A stretch of 64,000 nt of DNA from Proteus vulgaris (GCA_901472505.1 LR590468.1:3385501-3449500), one strand, 5' to 3'; positions 40,246-48,968 are shown, counted from the first letter of the stretch. Numbers and translations are program-made. Notes: a model not told the origin generated them from the letters alone.

Positions 40246-41512
40246 AAATATCGAACAAATTAATCATGCTCGTCTTGCTGGAAAAGACGGTTTGTGGCGC
40301 ATTACGCTAAAAAATAACAAAATTAAAGCAATAGAACCACAACCTGAAAATAATTTTCATCCTGAAGCATTAGATGCACAGAGTGGCTTAGTTCATGCTC
40401 CTTTTGTTGAACCTCATATTCATTTAGATACAACTCAAACCGCAGGGCAACCGAATTGGAATCAATCGGGAACATTATTTGAAGGTATTGAGCGTTGGGC
40501 TGAAAGAAAAGCACTGTTAACTCATGATGATGTTAAACAACGTGCATGGCAAACACTTCAATGGCAAATTGCTAATGGTATTCAGCATGTTAGAACTCAT
40601 GTGGATGTTTCTGATGCTTCACTCACTGCATTAAAAGCCATGTTAGAAGTGAAAGAAGAAATTAAACCTTGGGTTGATTTACAAATCGTTGCTTTCCCTC
40701 AAGAAGGTATTTTGTCTTACCCTAATGGCGAAGCTTTATTAGAAGAAGCATTAAAATTAGGCGCAGATGTTGTTGGCGCTATTCCTCATTTTGAATTTAC
40801 ACGTGAATATGGTGTTGAATCACTCCATAAAACCTTTGCGTTAGCACAAAAATATGATCGTTTAATTGATGTTCATTGTGATGAAATTGATGATGAACAA
40901 TCACGTTTTGTTGAAACTGTTGCGGCGTTAGCTCATAAAGAAAATATGGGTTCACGAGTGACAGCAAGTCATACAACCGCTATGCATTCTTATAATGGGG
41001 CTTATACTTCACGTTTATTCCGATTGCTAAGAATGTCAGGTATTAACTTTGTGGCAAATCCTCTGGTGAATATTCACTTGCAAGGCCGTTTTGATACCTA
41101 TCCAAAACGTCGAGGTATTACTCGCGTAAAAGAGATGTTAGAAAGTCATATCAACGTCTGTTTTGGCCATGATGATGTTTTTGATCCTTGGTATCCATTA
41201 GGTACGGCAAATATGCTCCAAGTCTTGCATATGGGGTTACATGTTTGCCAATTAATGGGTTATGGTCAAATTGATAATGGATTACAGTTAATTAGCCACA
41301 ACAGTGCTAAAACATTGGCTTTAACGGATTATGGTGTTGAAGTAGGAAACAGTGCAAACTTTATTATTCTGCCAGCAGATAATGGATTTGATGCTTTACG
41401 TCGCCAAGTGCCAGTACGTTATTCAATTCGCCAAGGTAAAGTCATTGCACAAACAGAGCCTGCAAAAACAGAAATTATGTTAGATAAGCCAACTCGAATT
41501 ACTTACAAATAA
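40235..41512 (+). CDS. codA: CodA, cytosine deaminase
   Basis: 425 residues of the amidohydrolase superfamily. Metal ligands His61 and His63 in [11 protein letters not shown], a later His in [12 protein letters not shown] and HTTAM, and the catalytic Asp in [11 protein letters not shown]. Converts cytosine to uracil plus ammonia. Translationally coupled to codB. Confidence 0.96.
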   Translation: MLGKNIEQINHARLAGKDGLWRITLKNNKIKAIEPQPENNFHPEALDAQSGLVHAPFVEPHIHLDTTQTAGQPNWNQSGTLFEGIERWAERKALLTHDDVKQRAWQTLQWQIANGIQHVRTHVDVSDASLTALKAMLEVKEEIKPWVDLQIVAFPQEGILSYPNGEALLEEALKLGADVVGAIPHFEFTREYGVESLHKTFALAQKYDRLIDVHCDEIDDEQSRFVETVAALAHKENMGSRVTASHTTAMHSYNGAYTSRLFRLLRMSGINFVANPLVNIHLQGRFDTYPKRRGITRVKEMLESHINVCFGHDDVFDPWYPLGTANMLQVLHMGLHVCQLMGYGQIDNGLQLISHNSAKTLALTDYGVEVGNSANFIILPADNGFDALRRQVPVRYSIRQGKVIAQTEPAKTEIMLDKPTRITYK

Positions 41513-41530
41513 TTATTAATTTATATTAAT

Positions 41531-41560
41531 AATGGATCAGTAAATAATAACTGATCCATT
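41531..41560 (+). terminator. hairpin after codA
   Basis: AATGGATCAGT and ACTGATCCATT are perfect 11-base inverted repeats; no clear T-run follows, so this may be a weak or bidirectional terminator for convergent transcripts. Confidence 0.6.
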
Positions 41561-41573
41561 ATCTCCGAATTTT

Positions 41574-41768
41574 CTATCGCCAAATATAATCCCAAAAGGC
41601 AAAAATAATCACAGGGGTAGCAATCACATCTGCCACAAGAGTGATCGGGGTAATGATAATATTGTCAGCTAAATTACCAGGTTTAAATGAGTCGCTCTTT
41701 TCATAAGTATACAGTTCGACTTTATATTTTTCGTTTAATATTCCTTTCAATGTTTCAGGCATTTCCAT
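41574..41768 (-). CDS. hypothetical protein, probably a 5'-truncated remnant
   Basis: 64 residues from the ATG at 41768: MEMPETLKGILNEKYKVELY, then a C-terminal hydrophobic stretch (IIITPITLVADVIATPVIIF). The open frame continues 22 codons upstream of this ATG to a TAA with no start codon, and there is no good ribosome-binding site, so the N-terminus seems to have been lost. The tail recalls small YceK/YidQ-type lipoproteins, but I cannot confirm that. It lies head-to-head with another truncated gene. Confidence 0.45.
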   Translation of the reverse strand: MEMPETLKGILNEKYKVELYTYEKSDSFKPGNLADNIIITPITLVADVIATPVIIFAFWDYIWR

Positions 41769-41812
41769 AACGGCTTTCTGAAATACATATCCTTTAATAG
41801 GTATTGCTTTAA

Positions 41813-42007
41813 ATCCTAAATCTTTTATTACTTCTTAAACATTTAAATCGATTATCTGCACATTTCCCTGCAATCATGCGCTATAAAAAAGCCCATGTAT
41901 TGGGAATACCTGATAATTATCGCTTTAACGCTCCGGCATTAATTGAACTTCTCGAACAGAAAGTTCAGCCTTATTTGTTGATGGAAGCAAGGGTTTTAAT
42001 TAAGTAA
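41813..42007 (+). pseudogene. C-terminal remnant of a predicted protein tyrosine phosphatase (COG4551-like)
   Basis: An open frame ending at the TAA 42005-42007. From an internal ATG (41876) it reads MRYKKAHVLGIPDNYRF, then APALIELLEQKVQPYL. The pattern IPDxYxxxxPxLxELLxxKVxP is the C-terminal end of low-molecular-weight phosphatase-like proteins. The catalytic N-terminal part (CxxNRxRS loop) is missing, and there is no promoter or ribosome-binding site of note. A proper terminator still follows (42028), so this looks like the tail of a deleted gene. Confidence 0.6.
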
Positions 42008-42027
42008 CTGATTTTCATTGATAAAAT

Positions 42028-42060
42028 GCTCAGCTTGAAAGATAAGGCTGAGCGTTTTTT
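42028..42060 (+). terminator. terminator behind the phosphatase remnant
   Basis: GCTCAGC (42028-42034) pairs with GCTGAGC (42047-42053), followed by GTTTTTTT. Confidence 0.8.
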
Positions 42061-42074
42061 TATATTTGTTGTCT

Positions 42075-42540
42075 TTATTGATTGTTTTTTCTGATCAAAG
42101 CCGCTAATTGTGCAAGCTCTTCATCACTTGCACGTTCAAAATCGTGAGATGAAAGATAACCAGGATATTTATCAAAGAAAATCTTCTGCTTATTTTCAAT
42201 GGGCGTCCATTTCGTCATATCACCTGTGCCATGCATTGGGCTAAGTTTACTATGAACATGATCAACACCAAATCCTTCAAAAAAACATTCCTGAACGAGA
42301 AACATCGGGAAATGTTTTATCTAAGATCTTAGCGACTTTTTTGGTCGCAATAACGAGTAAGGCTAAAGCTTCGTCACTTAAGTCAAACGCATAACTTGGA
42401 TAGTGTTTTTTAGGAATAACAACAGTAAAGCCTTTGGTATTAGGAAATATAGAGAGGAAAGCGAGATGGTGATCATCTTCCCAAATTTTATGGCAAGGTG
42501 CTTTTCCCGCAACAATTTGACAGAAAATACAGTTATCCAT
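42075..42540 (-). pseudogene. HIT family protein, frameshifted
   Basis: Histidine-triad nucleotide-hydrolase fold. The first part (ATG at 42540) reads MDNCIFCQIVAGKAPCHKIW with the zinc-type CxxC and FTVVIPKKHYPSY. The frame breaks in an A7 run at 42279-42285 (T7 in the gene); with six it would read SGMFFEGFGVDHVHSKL. The second part completes the protein to about 154 residues. The triad is H-V-H-S-K, so the third His is replaced by Lys, as in a known variant branch of the family. A consensus error is likely. Confidence 0.82.
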
Positions 42541-42567
42541 AGTAGTAGCCCCATAATAAGATTACTC

Positions 42568-42648
42568 GTCATACTTCAAGTTGTAGCATTGTTGGGCGGT
42601 ATTCATCGCAATTACCGCCTATCTGTAACTTGAATTATTCAGAGCATA
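42568..42648. repeat. ERIC-like repeat, internally shortened
   Basis: The ends CTTCAAGTTGTAGC and TGTAACTTGAATTATTC are the imperfect inverted ends of ERIC/IRU elements (TTCAAGTTGCA ... TGCAACTCGAATTATT). The middle is only about 25 bases and contains its own repeat GGCGGTA/TACCGCC. At about 80 bases it is shorter than the 127-base full element. It lies between hemB and the HIT gene. Confidence 0.7.
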
Positions 42649-42654
42649 AGATGG

Positions 42655-43632
42655 TTAAAGTAGGTTTCTTTCAGCTAAATCAAGTGCAAAGTAAGACAGA
42701 ATTAAATCCGCACCCGCACGTTTAATTGAACCTAAAGTTTCCATTACCACCCGATCTTCATCAATCGCACCTGCTAATGCCGCAAATTTAATTTGTGCAT
42801 ATTCACCGCTGATTTGATAAGCCGCTAAAGGTAATAACGTACGTTCACGCACATCGCGAATAATATCTAAATAAGCACCTGCGGGTTTTACCATCAGCAT
42901 ATCAGCGCCTTCTTGCTCATCAATTAATGATTCACGAATTGCTTCACGGCGATTCATTGGATTCATTTGATAGGTTTTGCGATCACCAATTAAGCGTGAT
43001 CCTGCCGCATCACGGAAAGGACCATATAATGCAGAAGCGAATTTAGTAGAGTAAGAAACAATACCTGTGTCGCTAAATCCCGCTTTATCAAGTGCGACAC
43101 GAATGGCCGCAACTTGTCCGTCCATGGCGGCTGATGGTGCAATAAAATCAGCACCAGCTTGTGCGGCTGCAACAGCTTGAAGCCCTAAATTATAGATAGT
43201 TTCATCATTATCAACATGTTCTCCATGTAAAACACCACAGTGACCATGTGATGTATATTCACAAAAACAGGTATCAGACATCACAATCATTTCTGGTACG
43301 GCATCTTTACAAATACGAGACATACGAGAAACTAAGCCATCACTTTTCCAAGCATCACTCCCAGTTTCATCAAGGTGATGAGATACCCCAAAAGTCATAA
43401 CAGTTTTAATGCCTGCTTTTGCTATACGTTCAATTTCATAAGCTAGACGCTTTTCAGGAATACGAACAACACCCGGCATACTTTTAATAGGTTGATAATC
43501 ATCAAGCCCTTCTTCTACAAATATAGGTAGAGCAAGGTCATTCTTAGTTAGTGTTGTTTCTTGAAAGAGTGCGCGCAGGTTTTCTGACTGGCGTAGTCTT
43601 CTTAATCGCTGGATGGATTGTTCGTTGCTCAC
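42655..43632 (-). CDS. hemB: HemB, 5-aminolevulinate dehydratase (porphobilinogen synthase)
   Basis: 325 residues (E. coli 324). Zinc ligands Cys122, Cys124 and Cys132 in [15 protein letters not shown], and the two active-site lysines Lys197 (YSTKFAS) and Lys249 ([12 protein letters not shown]). It condenses two 5-aminolevulinate molecules to porphobilinogen for haem and sirohaem; the latter is needed by nirB upstream in this window. AAAGGAG precedes the ATG. Confidence 0.97.
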   Translation of the reverse strand: MSNEQSIQRLRRLRQSENLRALFQETTLTKNDLALPIFVEEGLDDYQPIKSMPGVVRIPEKRLAYEIERIAKAGIKTVMTFGVSHHLDETGSDAWKSDGLVSRMSRICKDAVPEMIVMSDTCFCEYTSHGHCGVLHGEHVDNDETIYNLGLQAVAAAQAGADFIAPSAAMDGQVAAIRVALDKAGFSDTGIVSYSTKFASALYGPFRDAAGSRLIGDRKTYQMNPMNRREAIRESLIDEQEGADMLMVKPAGAYLDIIRDVRERTLLPLAAYQISGEYAQIKFAALAGAIDEDRVVMETLGSIKRAGADLILSYFALDLAERNLL

Positions 43633-43957
43633 AATATCTCCTTTTTATGGCCAGTGCTAATAAGTATTTACTAAAGTATTATAAACCTTAATATCTATAG
43701 ATAATAGATACGCTATAGTTGCTAACTTATCTGTTCGTCATGATATTGTTTATATACTTCAAGTCGCAGTGTTGTTGACTACGTTTACTCGCACTTGTCG
43801 TATGCTCCTAGCGACTTATTCACTTGTCACCTAGCCGTCTGCAAATTATTTAGAATATAAAAAATAGAAGAATAAGTGATGGGAGAGGGAAAAGAAAAAA
43901 GAGCAGGATAATCTCTACTCTTTATATTGATTGTTATTCATGTTGCTGATGAAATAA
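43633..43957. other. intergenic region left of the small exported protein gene
   Basis: 325 bases holding the hemB promoter (leftward) and one ERIC-like repeat (43751-43860). No gene seen. Confidence 0.5.
43751..43860. repeat. ERIC-like repeat
   Basis: About 110 bases following the ERIC order: ACTTCAAGTCGCAG, GTTGTTGACTACG, a TATGCTCCTAG centre, CACTTGTCACC and GCAAATTATTTAGA. Degenerate, but alignable with the copy at 48650. The central palindrome is largely lost. Confidence 0.65.
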
Positions 43958-44320
43958 TTATTTTTTCTGCTCTTCTAACGCGGAGGTCAATTGAATTTTA
44001 CAAGCGGCAACAATTTGAGTTAGGCCTTCTTGAAATTCTGCTCGAGAGCCAATTTCAGCTTTTGCGTCACGTAAAGAATTAACAACTTCGATAGTACCTT
44101 CAGTAAATTGTGCTTCAGTCGCTTCTAATTTTGCAAAATCAAATTTCTTTGCATTTAAAGAGGCTACTGCATCTTTAGCAATTTTCTCTGCTGGCTCTTT
44201 TGTATCATAAGCTTTAATTGAGATATCTTTAAAGGTATCACAGTAATCATCAGCCATTTTTGTTGGGTTAGCAAAAGCAACAGCGGGCAATAATAGCAGA
44301 GATAAGAGAAGTGGTTTCAT
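43958..44320 (-). CDS. small exported protein of unknown function
   Basis: 120 residues from the ATG at 44320, which has GAGG seven bases upstream; a longer frame to 44473 has no support. Signal peptide MKPLLLSLLLLPAVAFA, cleaved before NPTK. The mature part is helical and acidic, with two Cys residues (DDYCDTF and AACKIQ) that could form one disulfide. No family recognised. Its own transcription unit. Confidence 0.75.
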   Translation of the reverse strand: MKPLLLSLLLLPAVAFANPTKMADDYCDTFKDISIKAYDTKEPAEKIAKDAVASLNAKKFDFAKLEATEAQFTEGTIEVVNSLRDAKAEIGSRAEFQEGLTQIVAACKIQLTSALEEQKK

Positions 44321-44672
44321 TTTAGCCTCATGTTTATTTTTTAGTACATACTTATTAAGTGTAACATATAAACAGGGAGGACGATAAATCAGAATAAGTG
44401 TAAAAATATAAAATGTTAAATTTTTTAATCCGGAAGAATCTAAATTTATTGCTATAATTGTGTTTAAGGACAATAAGCTAGCCGTTCATTTATTAATTAG
44501 TTTTTATATTTGGTAATAAATAAAATAACGTAATTGTAGTGATATTAGGATTTATCTTTATTTTGGTTAATGAAAAATAGTAGTTTAAATGTAAAAAAGA
44601 GTAAAGTCATAATTTATTAACATTAAGAACAATGTCATTCACTGCATCTTATTGCTTGATTTATAATCAATG

Positions 44673-44699
44673 TGGTTAGGTTGGTTAGGTTGGTTAGGT
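44673..44699 (+). repeat. three tandem copies of TGGTTAGGT
   Basis: Exact 9-base unit repeated three times in non-coding DNA, followed by a T-run. A likely slippage site that may vary in number between strains. Confidence 0.9.
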
Positions 44700-44854
44700 T
44701 TTTGATCTTATTCCTTGATTTAAATAACATTAAAAATATTTAACAAAAAAATGTTATTCATATAATTAGCTAAAAATAACGAAAAAACAAAATCATTATC
44801 ATTTATAAAATATGAAAACATTTTTAATAAGAGAAATAATAAGAAAGATGATGC

Positions 44855-44884
44855 GAAAAAATCCCCTCTATAAAGGTAGAGGGG
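44855..44884 (-). terminator. yecF terminator
   Basis: CCCCTCTA (44863-44870) pairs with TAGAGGGG (44877-44884); on the minus strand it is followed by ATTTTTT. It lies about 140 bases past the yecF stop. Confidence 0.8.
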
Positions 44885-45024
44885 TAGCTAAATGAATAAA
44901 GAATGGTTTATTTCGAGACTGAGTATATAGGAATTTAAAACTAATTTTTGTTTATTTGTGCAGCACAAAAAGTTCAGAAAATAGAATAAAAATATGTACT
45001 AGTACCCAATCCAAAATAAATCAA

Positions 45025-45246
45025 TTATTGGCGATAAACAGTTTTAATTTGGCTAATAGTATTACGGAATGTTTCTGCTTTTTTTTCGTCATCAACTTCT
45101 GCAATAGCGCGCTCAATATTCAAAATAATACGTCCAGCATCAGCTTGGCCTAATGCTTTTAACATATAAGTGACAAGCGTTTTTAAACAAGCCACTTCTT
45201 CTGCCAATGTTTCAACATCTGCTTGTGTTTTAAATTTTTCGTTCAT
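45025..45246 (-). CDS. yecF: YecF, DUF2594 family protein
   Basis: 73 residues that align with E. coli YecF along their length: ETLAEEVACLKTLVTYMLKAL, GQADAGRIILNIE, and a closing QIKTVYRQ. A short, acidic, probably helical cytoplasmic protein of unknown function. The start ATG has AAGGAAG upstream. In E. coli it lies near uvrY; here it stands alone. Confidence 0.88.
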   Translation of the reverse strand: MNEKFKTQADVETLAEEVACLKTLVTYMLKALGQADAGRIILNIERAIAEVDDEKKAETFRNTISQIKTVYRQ

Positions 45247-45508
45247 TATCTACTTCCTTTGTCTTTAATTGGCTCATAACATTAAATTAGGCTGATAGAA
45301 TAGCAAAGTCTTGACGAGGGATGAATAGTATAGCTTCAAGCATTTTATAAGATTGAGCCTGTTAGTGTGGCAATTAAGTAAAATAATACGCTCTCTCATT
45401 GATTTACTAAAATCGCGCTATACTTTGCATATCAATCGAGAACGAGGCGCAGTAAATTTATTGTGATTAATAATAAGAAAAAAGCAGGAAATGGTGAAGG
45501 AGCATAAG

Positions 45509-46394
45509 ATGAAAAAAGAGCAACTATTACATGCAATAACACATTATCCAGTGCTTTATCAGCGTAAAACAGGAAATACACATAAAGGCACGTTTGGAAC
45601 AATCGGTATTATTGGGAGCGCTGAAGGAATGAGTGGTGCCATCGTGCTCGCGGGTAAAAGCGCATTAAAAGCGGGGTGTGGAAAAGTTTTCCTTGGTTTT
45701 GCGCAATCACAATTGCCTCTTCCTTTTATTGATAGTGCGCCAGAACTCATGCTAAAAACAGCGTCTGCGTTAGTTGATAGGCAAGATATTTCTGCTTGGG
45801 CGATTGGTTGCGGGTTGGGATTGTCAGCAAATTCTGAAAATATTTTATTAAATATATTAGCCCAACGTGATGAAAACCAACCTTATGTTTTTGATGCTGA
45901 TGCGCTAGTGTTGATGGCAAAATTAAAATCACAAATCTCACTTAATCAACATTGTGTATTAACACCCCACCCTAAAGAGGCTGCTATCTTGCTTGATTGT
46001 ACGCTGAGTGATATTCAAAATAACCGAGTACAAGCAGCTAAAGAAGTCGCAAAACTTTACCATTGTTGGGCAATTATCAAAGGACAAAATACGGTTATTA
46101 CTTCCCCTAAAGGTGAAATAACAATCAATACTACGGGTAATAGTGGATTATCCACAGCAGGAAGTGGTGATGTATTAACTGGTATAATGGGGCAGCTTTT
46201 TAGCACAAGGAATGGCAATGTCCGATGCGGTTAAAAGTGCAGTTTGGATACACGGTATTGCTGCTGATATTTTAGTTGAAAAAGGCATTGGACCGATAGG
46301 ATTAACGGCTTCAGAGTTGATTAATACTGTCCGTGATGTGCGTAATCAAATATGGAGGCTAACACAGCAACATAATGCCGATTATTTTGAATAA
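45509..46394 (+). pseudogene. ADP-dependent NAD(P)H-hydrate dehydratase (YjeF C-terminal type), frameshifted
   Basis: Repairs damaged NAD(P)HX. The stand-alone dehydratase domain starts at 45509 (AAGGAG six bases upstream, preferred over the ATG at 45491). It has GTFGTIGIIGSAEGMSGAI, the CVLTPHPKEAA motif and AIIKGQNTVI, then TAGSGDVLTG, the ADP/phosphate site. The frame breaks at a T5 run (46197-46201); with four T it reads GQLLAQGMAMSDAV and continues to ...GPIGLTASELI, ending at 46394. Repaired length is about 294. No N-terminal epimerase domain is fused. Confidence 0.85.
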
Positions 46395-46537
46395 GATCTT
46401 TTGTTTTTTTCGTATAACGTATTAATAATTAAAGTAGGTTTATATTAAGATTAGATTGTTTTTAGTTAATTCACTCACAGTAATCTTTGGGTTATTGCGG
46501 TAGGATTAAGGCAAATGGAGTGTTGAGAGGGGTTATT

Positions 46538-46966
46538 ATGTATAAAACGATTTTAGTACCTATTGATATTGTAGAAGAAGAGTTAACCAGTAAAGCGGTA
46601 CGACATGCGGTATATTTAGCAAAAGAAACAGGGGCTAATTTACATTTAATTCATGTTCTTCCTATCTCTTCGGCAATCATTAATGCTTATTCACTGGGTT
46701 ATCCAGAAATTAAAGATAAAGCGACAGTGAAAGCAGAAAATGATATGCAAATGTTGGTAGATTCGGTGGATTTACCTGCTGAAAAGGTCGCTTATACGGT
46801 TACTTTTGGTTCACCTCGTGATGAAATTTTAGTTACAGCAAAAGATATTCAAGCCGACTTAATTGTTATTGGCTCACGTAGACCTAATATCAGTACCCAT
46901 TTATTAGGTTCAACAGCTGCGGGCGTAGTTCGTTACGCGGAAATTTCAGTGTTAGTTGTTCGTTAA
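46538..46966 (+). CDS. universal stress protein, UspF-like (first copy)
   Basis: 142 residues from the ATG at 46538 (GAGAGGGG upstream). MYKTILVPIDIVEEEL, then a GSPRDEIL segment and the C-terminal IGSRRPNISTHLLGSTAAG ... VLVVR, as in UspF/UspG. Cytoplasmic nucleotide-binding stress protein. It lies 111 bases before the small membrane protein gene and in the same orientation. Confidence 0.9.
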   Translation: MYKTILVPIDIVEEELTSKAVRHAVYLAKETGANLHLIHVLPISSAIINAYSLGYPEIKDKATVKAENDMQMLVDSVDLPAEKVAYTVTFGSPRDEILVTAKDIQADLIVIGSRRPNISTHLLGSTAAGVVRYAEISVLVVR

Positions 46967-47056
46967 TATATTCATTAATATGCTGTGAGTATTCCTCATG
47001 GCATATTCTTTTGCGTAGTATATCTTATTTATTTAATAAGCCATTTATTGAGTAAA

Positions 47057-47070
47057 CACTCTATAGAGTG
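47057..47070. promoter_or_regulatory. perfect palindrome directly upstream of the channel-like gene
   Basis: CACTCTATAGAGTG is a perfect 14-base inverted repeat, 7 bases before the ATG at 47078. It could be an operator or, in RNA, a small hairpin that hides the ribosome-binding site. Confidence 0.45.
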
Positions 47071-47077
47071 AATAATA

Positions 47078-47416
47078 ATGGAAAAATTTACCCAAGAACT
47101 TTTAAGTCTCGATCATTTTATTCTACGCATCTTACGCTATTATGTAATAGGCTCTATTTTCTTTTTCTTAGGATTATTACCTGGTGTATTAGGTTTTTAT
47201 TTGATTGAAGGACATACTTTTATGGAATCCTCATTAAATGCAATATCCATGTTAAGTGGTCAACCAGTAGAGCCTGCACCTGCAACCCCAACAGGGCGCT
47301 TTTTTATTGCAATTTATGGTTTGTTTCTTCAGTGTGTTTTTATTTTATCAATTGGGCTTGTTGTCACACCTTTTATTCACCGACAATTGCATAAATGGCA
47401 TCTTGAGGAAGATTAA
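47078..47416 (+). CDS. small two-helix membrane protein, degenerate ion-channel-like
   Basis: 112 residues. TM1 at about 23-43 (YVIGSIFFFLGLLPGVLGF), a re-entrant-looking segment 48-62 (FMESSLNAISMLSGQ), and TM2 at about 75-98. This is the TM-pore-TM layout of K+ channels, and SLNAISMLSGQP resembles the degenerate filters of a bacterial family that lacks TVGYGD. The C-terminal tail is charged. The ribosome-binding site is weak. It is flanked by two UspF-like genes on the same strand, suggesting a shared stress-linked role. Function unknown. Confidence 0.65.
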   Translation: MEKFTQELLSLDHFILRILRYYVIGSIFFFLGLLPGVLGFYLIEGHTFMESSLNAISMLSGQPVEPAPATPTGRFFIAIYGLFLQCVFILSIGLVVTPFIHRQLHKWHLEED

Positions 47417-47481
47417 ATAAGCAAGCTATGGGGTTAACGCTACAATAAAAACAGACAATAATCTGATAATGAGGAGTTACT

Positions 47482-47919
47482 ATGTACAAAACAATTCTAG
47501 TACCTGTTGATATTTCAGAAGATGAGTTAACGACGAAAGCCTTACAACACGCTGTTTATATTGCCAAACTAGAAGGTGCAAAGTTGCATCTTTTTCATGC
47601 AATTCCTGATATTTCACGCTTTTCTATTAGCTATAGTTATCACTATGATATGTTGAGCTCTTTTGCTAACAAAGCACTTGAACGTGTACAAGAACAACTG
47701 CAAGAATTAGCTAATGGTATTGATCTACCTAATGAACAAGTAGAGTATTCAGCCGTATTTGGCTCTGCAAGAGATAAAGTTTTAGAGTTAGCTGAAAAAA
47801 TTAATGCTGATTTGATTGTGATTGGTTCACGTCGTCCAAGTATTTCAACGCACTTATTAGGTTCAAATGCATCAGGTATCGTTGCTTATGCTAAGCAATC
47901 TGTTTTAGTTGTTCGTTAA
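47482..47919 (+). CDS. universal stress protein, UspF-like (second copy)
   Basis: 145 residues. MYKTILVPVDISEDELTTKA, GSARDKVLELAEKI, and IGSRRPSISTHLLGSNASG ... VLVVR. Clearly a paralogue of the gene at 46538 and closer to E. coli UspF. GAGGAG precedes the ATG. A terminator follows at 47945. Confidence 0.92.
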   Translation: MYKTILVPVDISEDELTTKALQHAVYIAKLEGAKLHLFHAIPDISRFSISYSYHYDMLSSFANKALERVQEQLQELANGIDLPNEQVEYSAVFGSARDKVLELAEKINADLIVIGSRRPSISTHLLGSNASGIVAYAKQSVLVVR

Positions 47920-47944
47920 TATTTTTCATAAAGTAAAAAATAGC

Positions 47945-47975
47945 AAAAGCCTCTAACTTATTTAGGGGCTTTTTT
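47945..47975 (+). terminator. terminator of the Usp cluster
   Basis: AAAAGCCTCTAA pairs with TTAGGGGCTTTT (one wobble pair), followed by T-rich sequence. Confidence 0.8.
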
Positions 47976-48106
47976 ACTTTAGTTTATAAAAAATTATTTA
48001 TCATTTTGGATATACATTTTCACCTCAATACTAGATAAAAAATATAGATAGGGCGCAGTTGTTCATTAATGCGGTTTTTATTTAAACATAAAGGAACTCA
48101 TTGATT

Positions 48107-48125
48107 GAGAATGATAGTCATTCTA
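48107..48125 (+). promoter_or_regulatory. Fur box
   Basis: GAGAATGATAGTCATTCTA matches 15 of 19 positions of the Fur consensus by eye and is strongly palindromic. It lies 38 bases upstream of the ATG at 48164, so iron repression of that gene is predicted. Confidence 0.7.
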
Positions 48126-48163
48126 AAGTGAGGGCTGTTGTTTTTAAATTAGAGACAAATATT

Positions 48164-48577
48164 ATGTTGAATAACCCAAATTTTATTGTCATGGATGTTG
48201 AAAAATTTCCTATTGTAACCATGAAAATATTTCCAGAAACGTTGGAAGATGCCAATAACTGGATTGCTGAAATGAATGTTGTATTAAACGAAGAACAAAA
48301 ATTTGTATTAGTTTATCCATCTATTAATAAAAAAGAGAAAGAGCATAAAAAAGAAGATATGGAAGGAATGAAAGCGGTAAGGCGTTGGCTAAAAGAGGGT
48401 AAGGCCCTGCTTAGTGAATATTGTGCGGGTATGATAATGACAGCCAACCCTCAAAAAGAGGATAAAGAGCAATTGATGCCATTATCATCTGTTATTTCTG
48501 CCGTTTATGGTGTTCCCGTATTTGTTGCAGAAACGCTGGATGCATCTTATGTTAAAGCAAATGAGTTAGTTGAATAA
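48164..48577 (+). CDS. small cytoplasmic protein behind a Fur box, function unknown
   Basis: 137 residues from the ATG at 48164. A TTG at 48101 has AAGGA upstream and would add 21 residues, but the Fur box would then lie inside the coding region, so the ATG was preferred. The protein has alternating strands and helices (FIVMDVEKFPIVTMKIFPE; KFVLVYPSI; AGMIMTA; VYGVPVFVAE) and a charged middle (KKEKEHKKEDMEG). There is no signal peptide or membrane segment. The look is that of a STAS/SpoIIAA-like fold, which is a guess. Monocistronic. Confidence 0.7.
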   Translation: MLNNPNFIVMDVEKFPIVTMKIFPETLEDANNWIAEMNVVLNEEQKFVLVYPSINKKEKEHKKEDMEGMKAVRRWLKEGKALLSEYCAGMIMTANPQKEDKEQLMPLSSVISAVYGVPVFVAETLDASYVKANELVE

Positions 48578-48968
48578 TTAAATTTTATTATAAAATGACG
48601 TAATAGATTACTTTAGGTGCTAATTTTTTTGATACCTTTATTATTTTATATGTACGTCATTCTTAAATTTTCAGCGTTGTTGACGGCGTCTATTTGCTCG
48701 AGTTATATACTATTGTATGCTCTTAGATACTCATTCATTTGTTGCTTAACGGTGTCTTAAATTATTTAAAGTACATATTATGTAACGGTTTTTCTAAAAA
48801 GACACATTTCCCTAATAAGTTTATGAGTAAACAAACATTGATCTATCTACAGCCTTAAATATTTTATTTGTTCATAATAGTCTTGAAAGATAATAAAGCG
48901 AAAAATAGGCGATGTTGATAAACTTTATATTAGCAATGGCTCGTTTTTGATTAAAACTAAGGCATGGT
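48578..48968. other. intergenic region before yjjP
   Basis: 391 bases with an ERIC-like repeat at 48650-48779 and the presumed yjjP promoter. No gene seen. Confidence 0.5.
48650..48779. repeat. ERIC-like repeat, degenerate
   Basis: About 130 bases, the full-length size, with TTTTCAGCGTTGTTGACGGCG, a TATGCTCTTAGATACTCA centre and TCTTAAATTATTTAAAGTAC (in parts). It aligns with the copy at 43751 over most of its length but has drifted more at its left end. Confidence 0.6.

Larger units (their letters stand above)
44321..45024. other. AT-rich intergenic region with tandem 9-mer
   Basis: About 700 bases with no gene. Contains a three-copy TGGTTAGGT repeat (44673-44699) and the yecF terminator (44855-44884). 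The rest is AT-rich; the promoter of the exported-protein gene lies at the left end. Confidence 0.55.

Noticed and set aside
41813..42007. intact small gene reading of the phosphatase tail
   Set aside because: The family's catalytic N-terminus is missing and there is no ribosome-binding site, so it was listed as a remnant.
43958..44473. 171-codon version of the small exported protein
   Set aside because: The extra 51 codons lack homology and would bury a good signal peptide; the inner ATG with GAGG is the better start.
42279..46201. programmed frameshifting or phase variation at the A7/T7/T5 runs
   Set aside because: The runs are short, the genes are housekeeping-like, and the indels occur with others outside long runs; consensus error is simpler.
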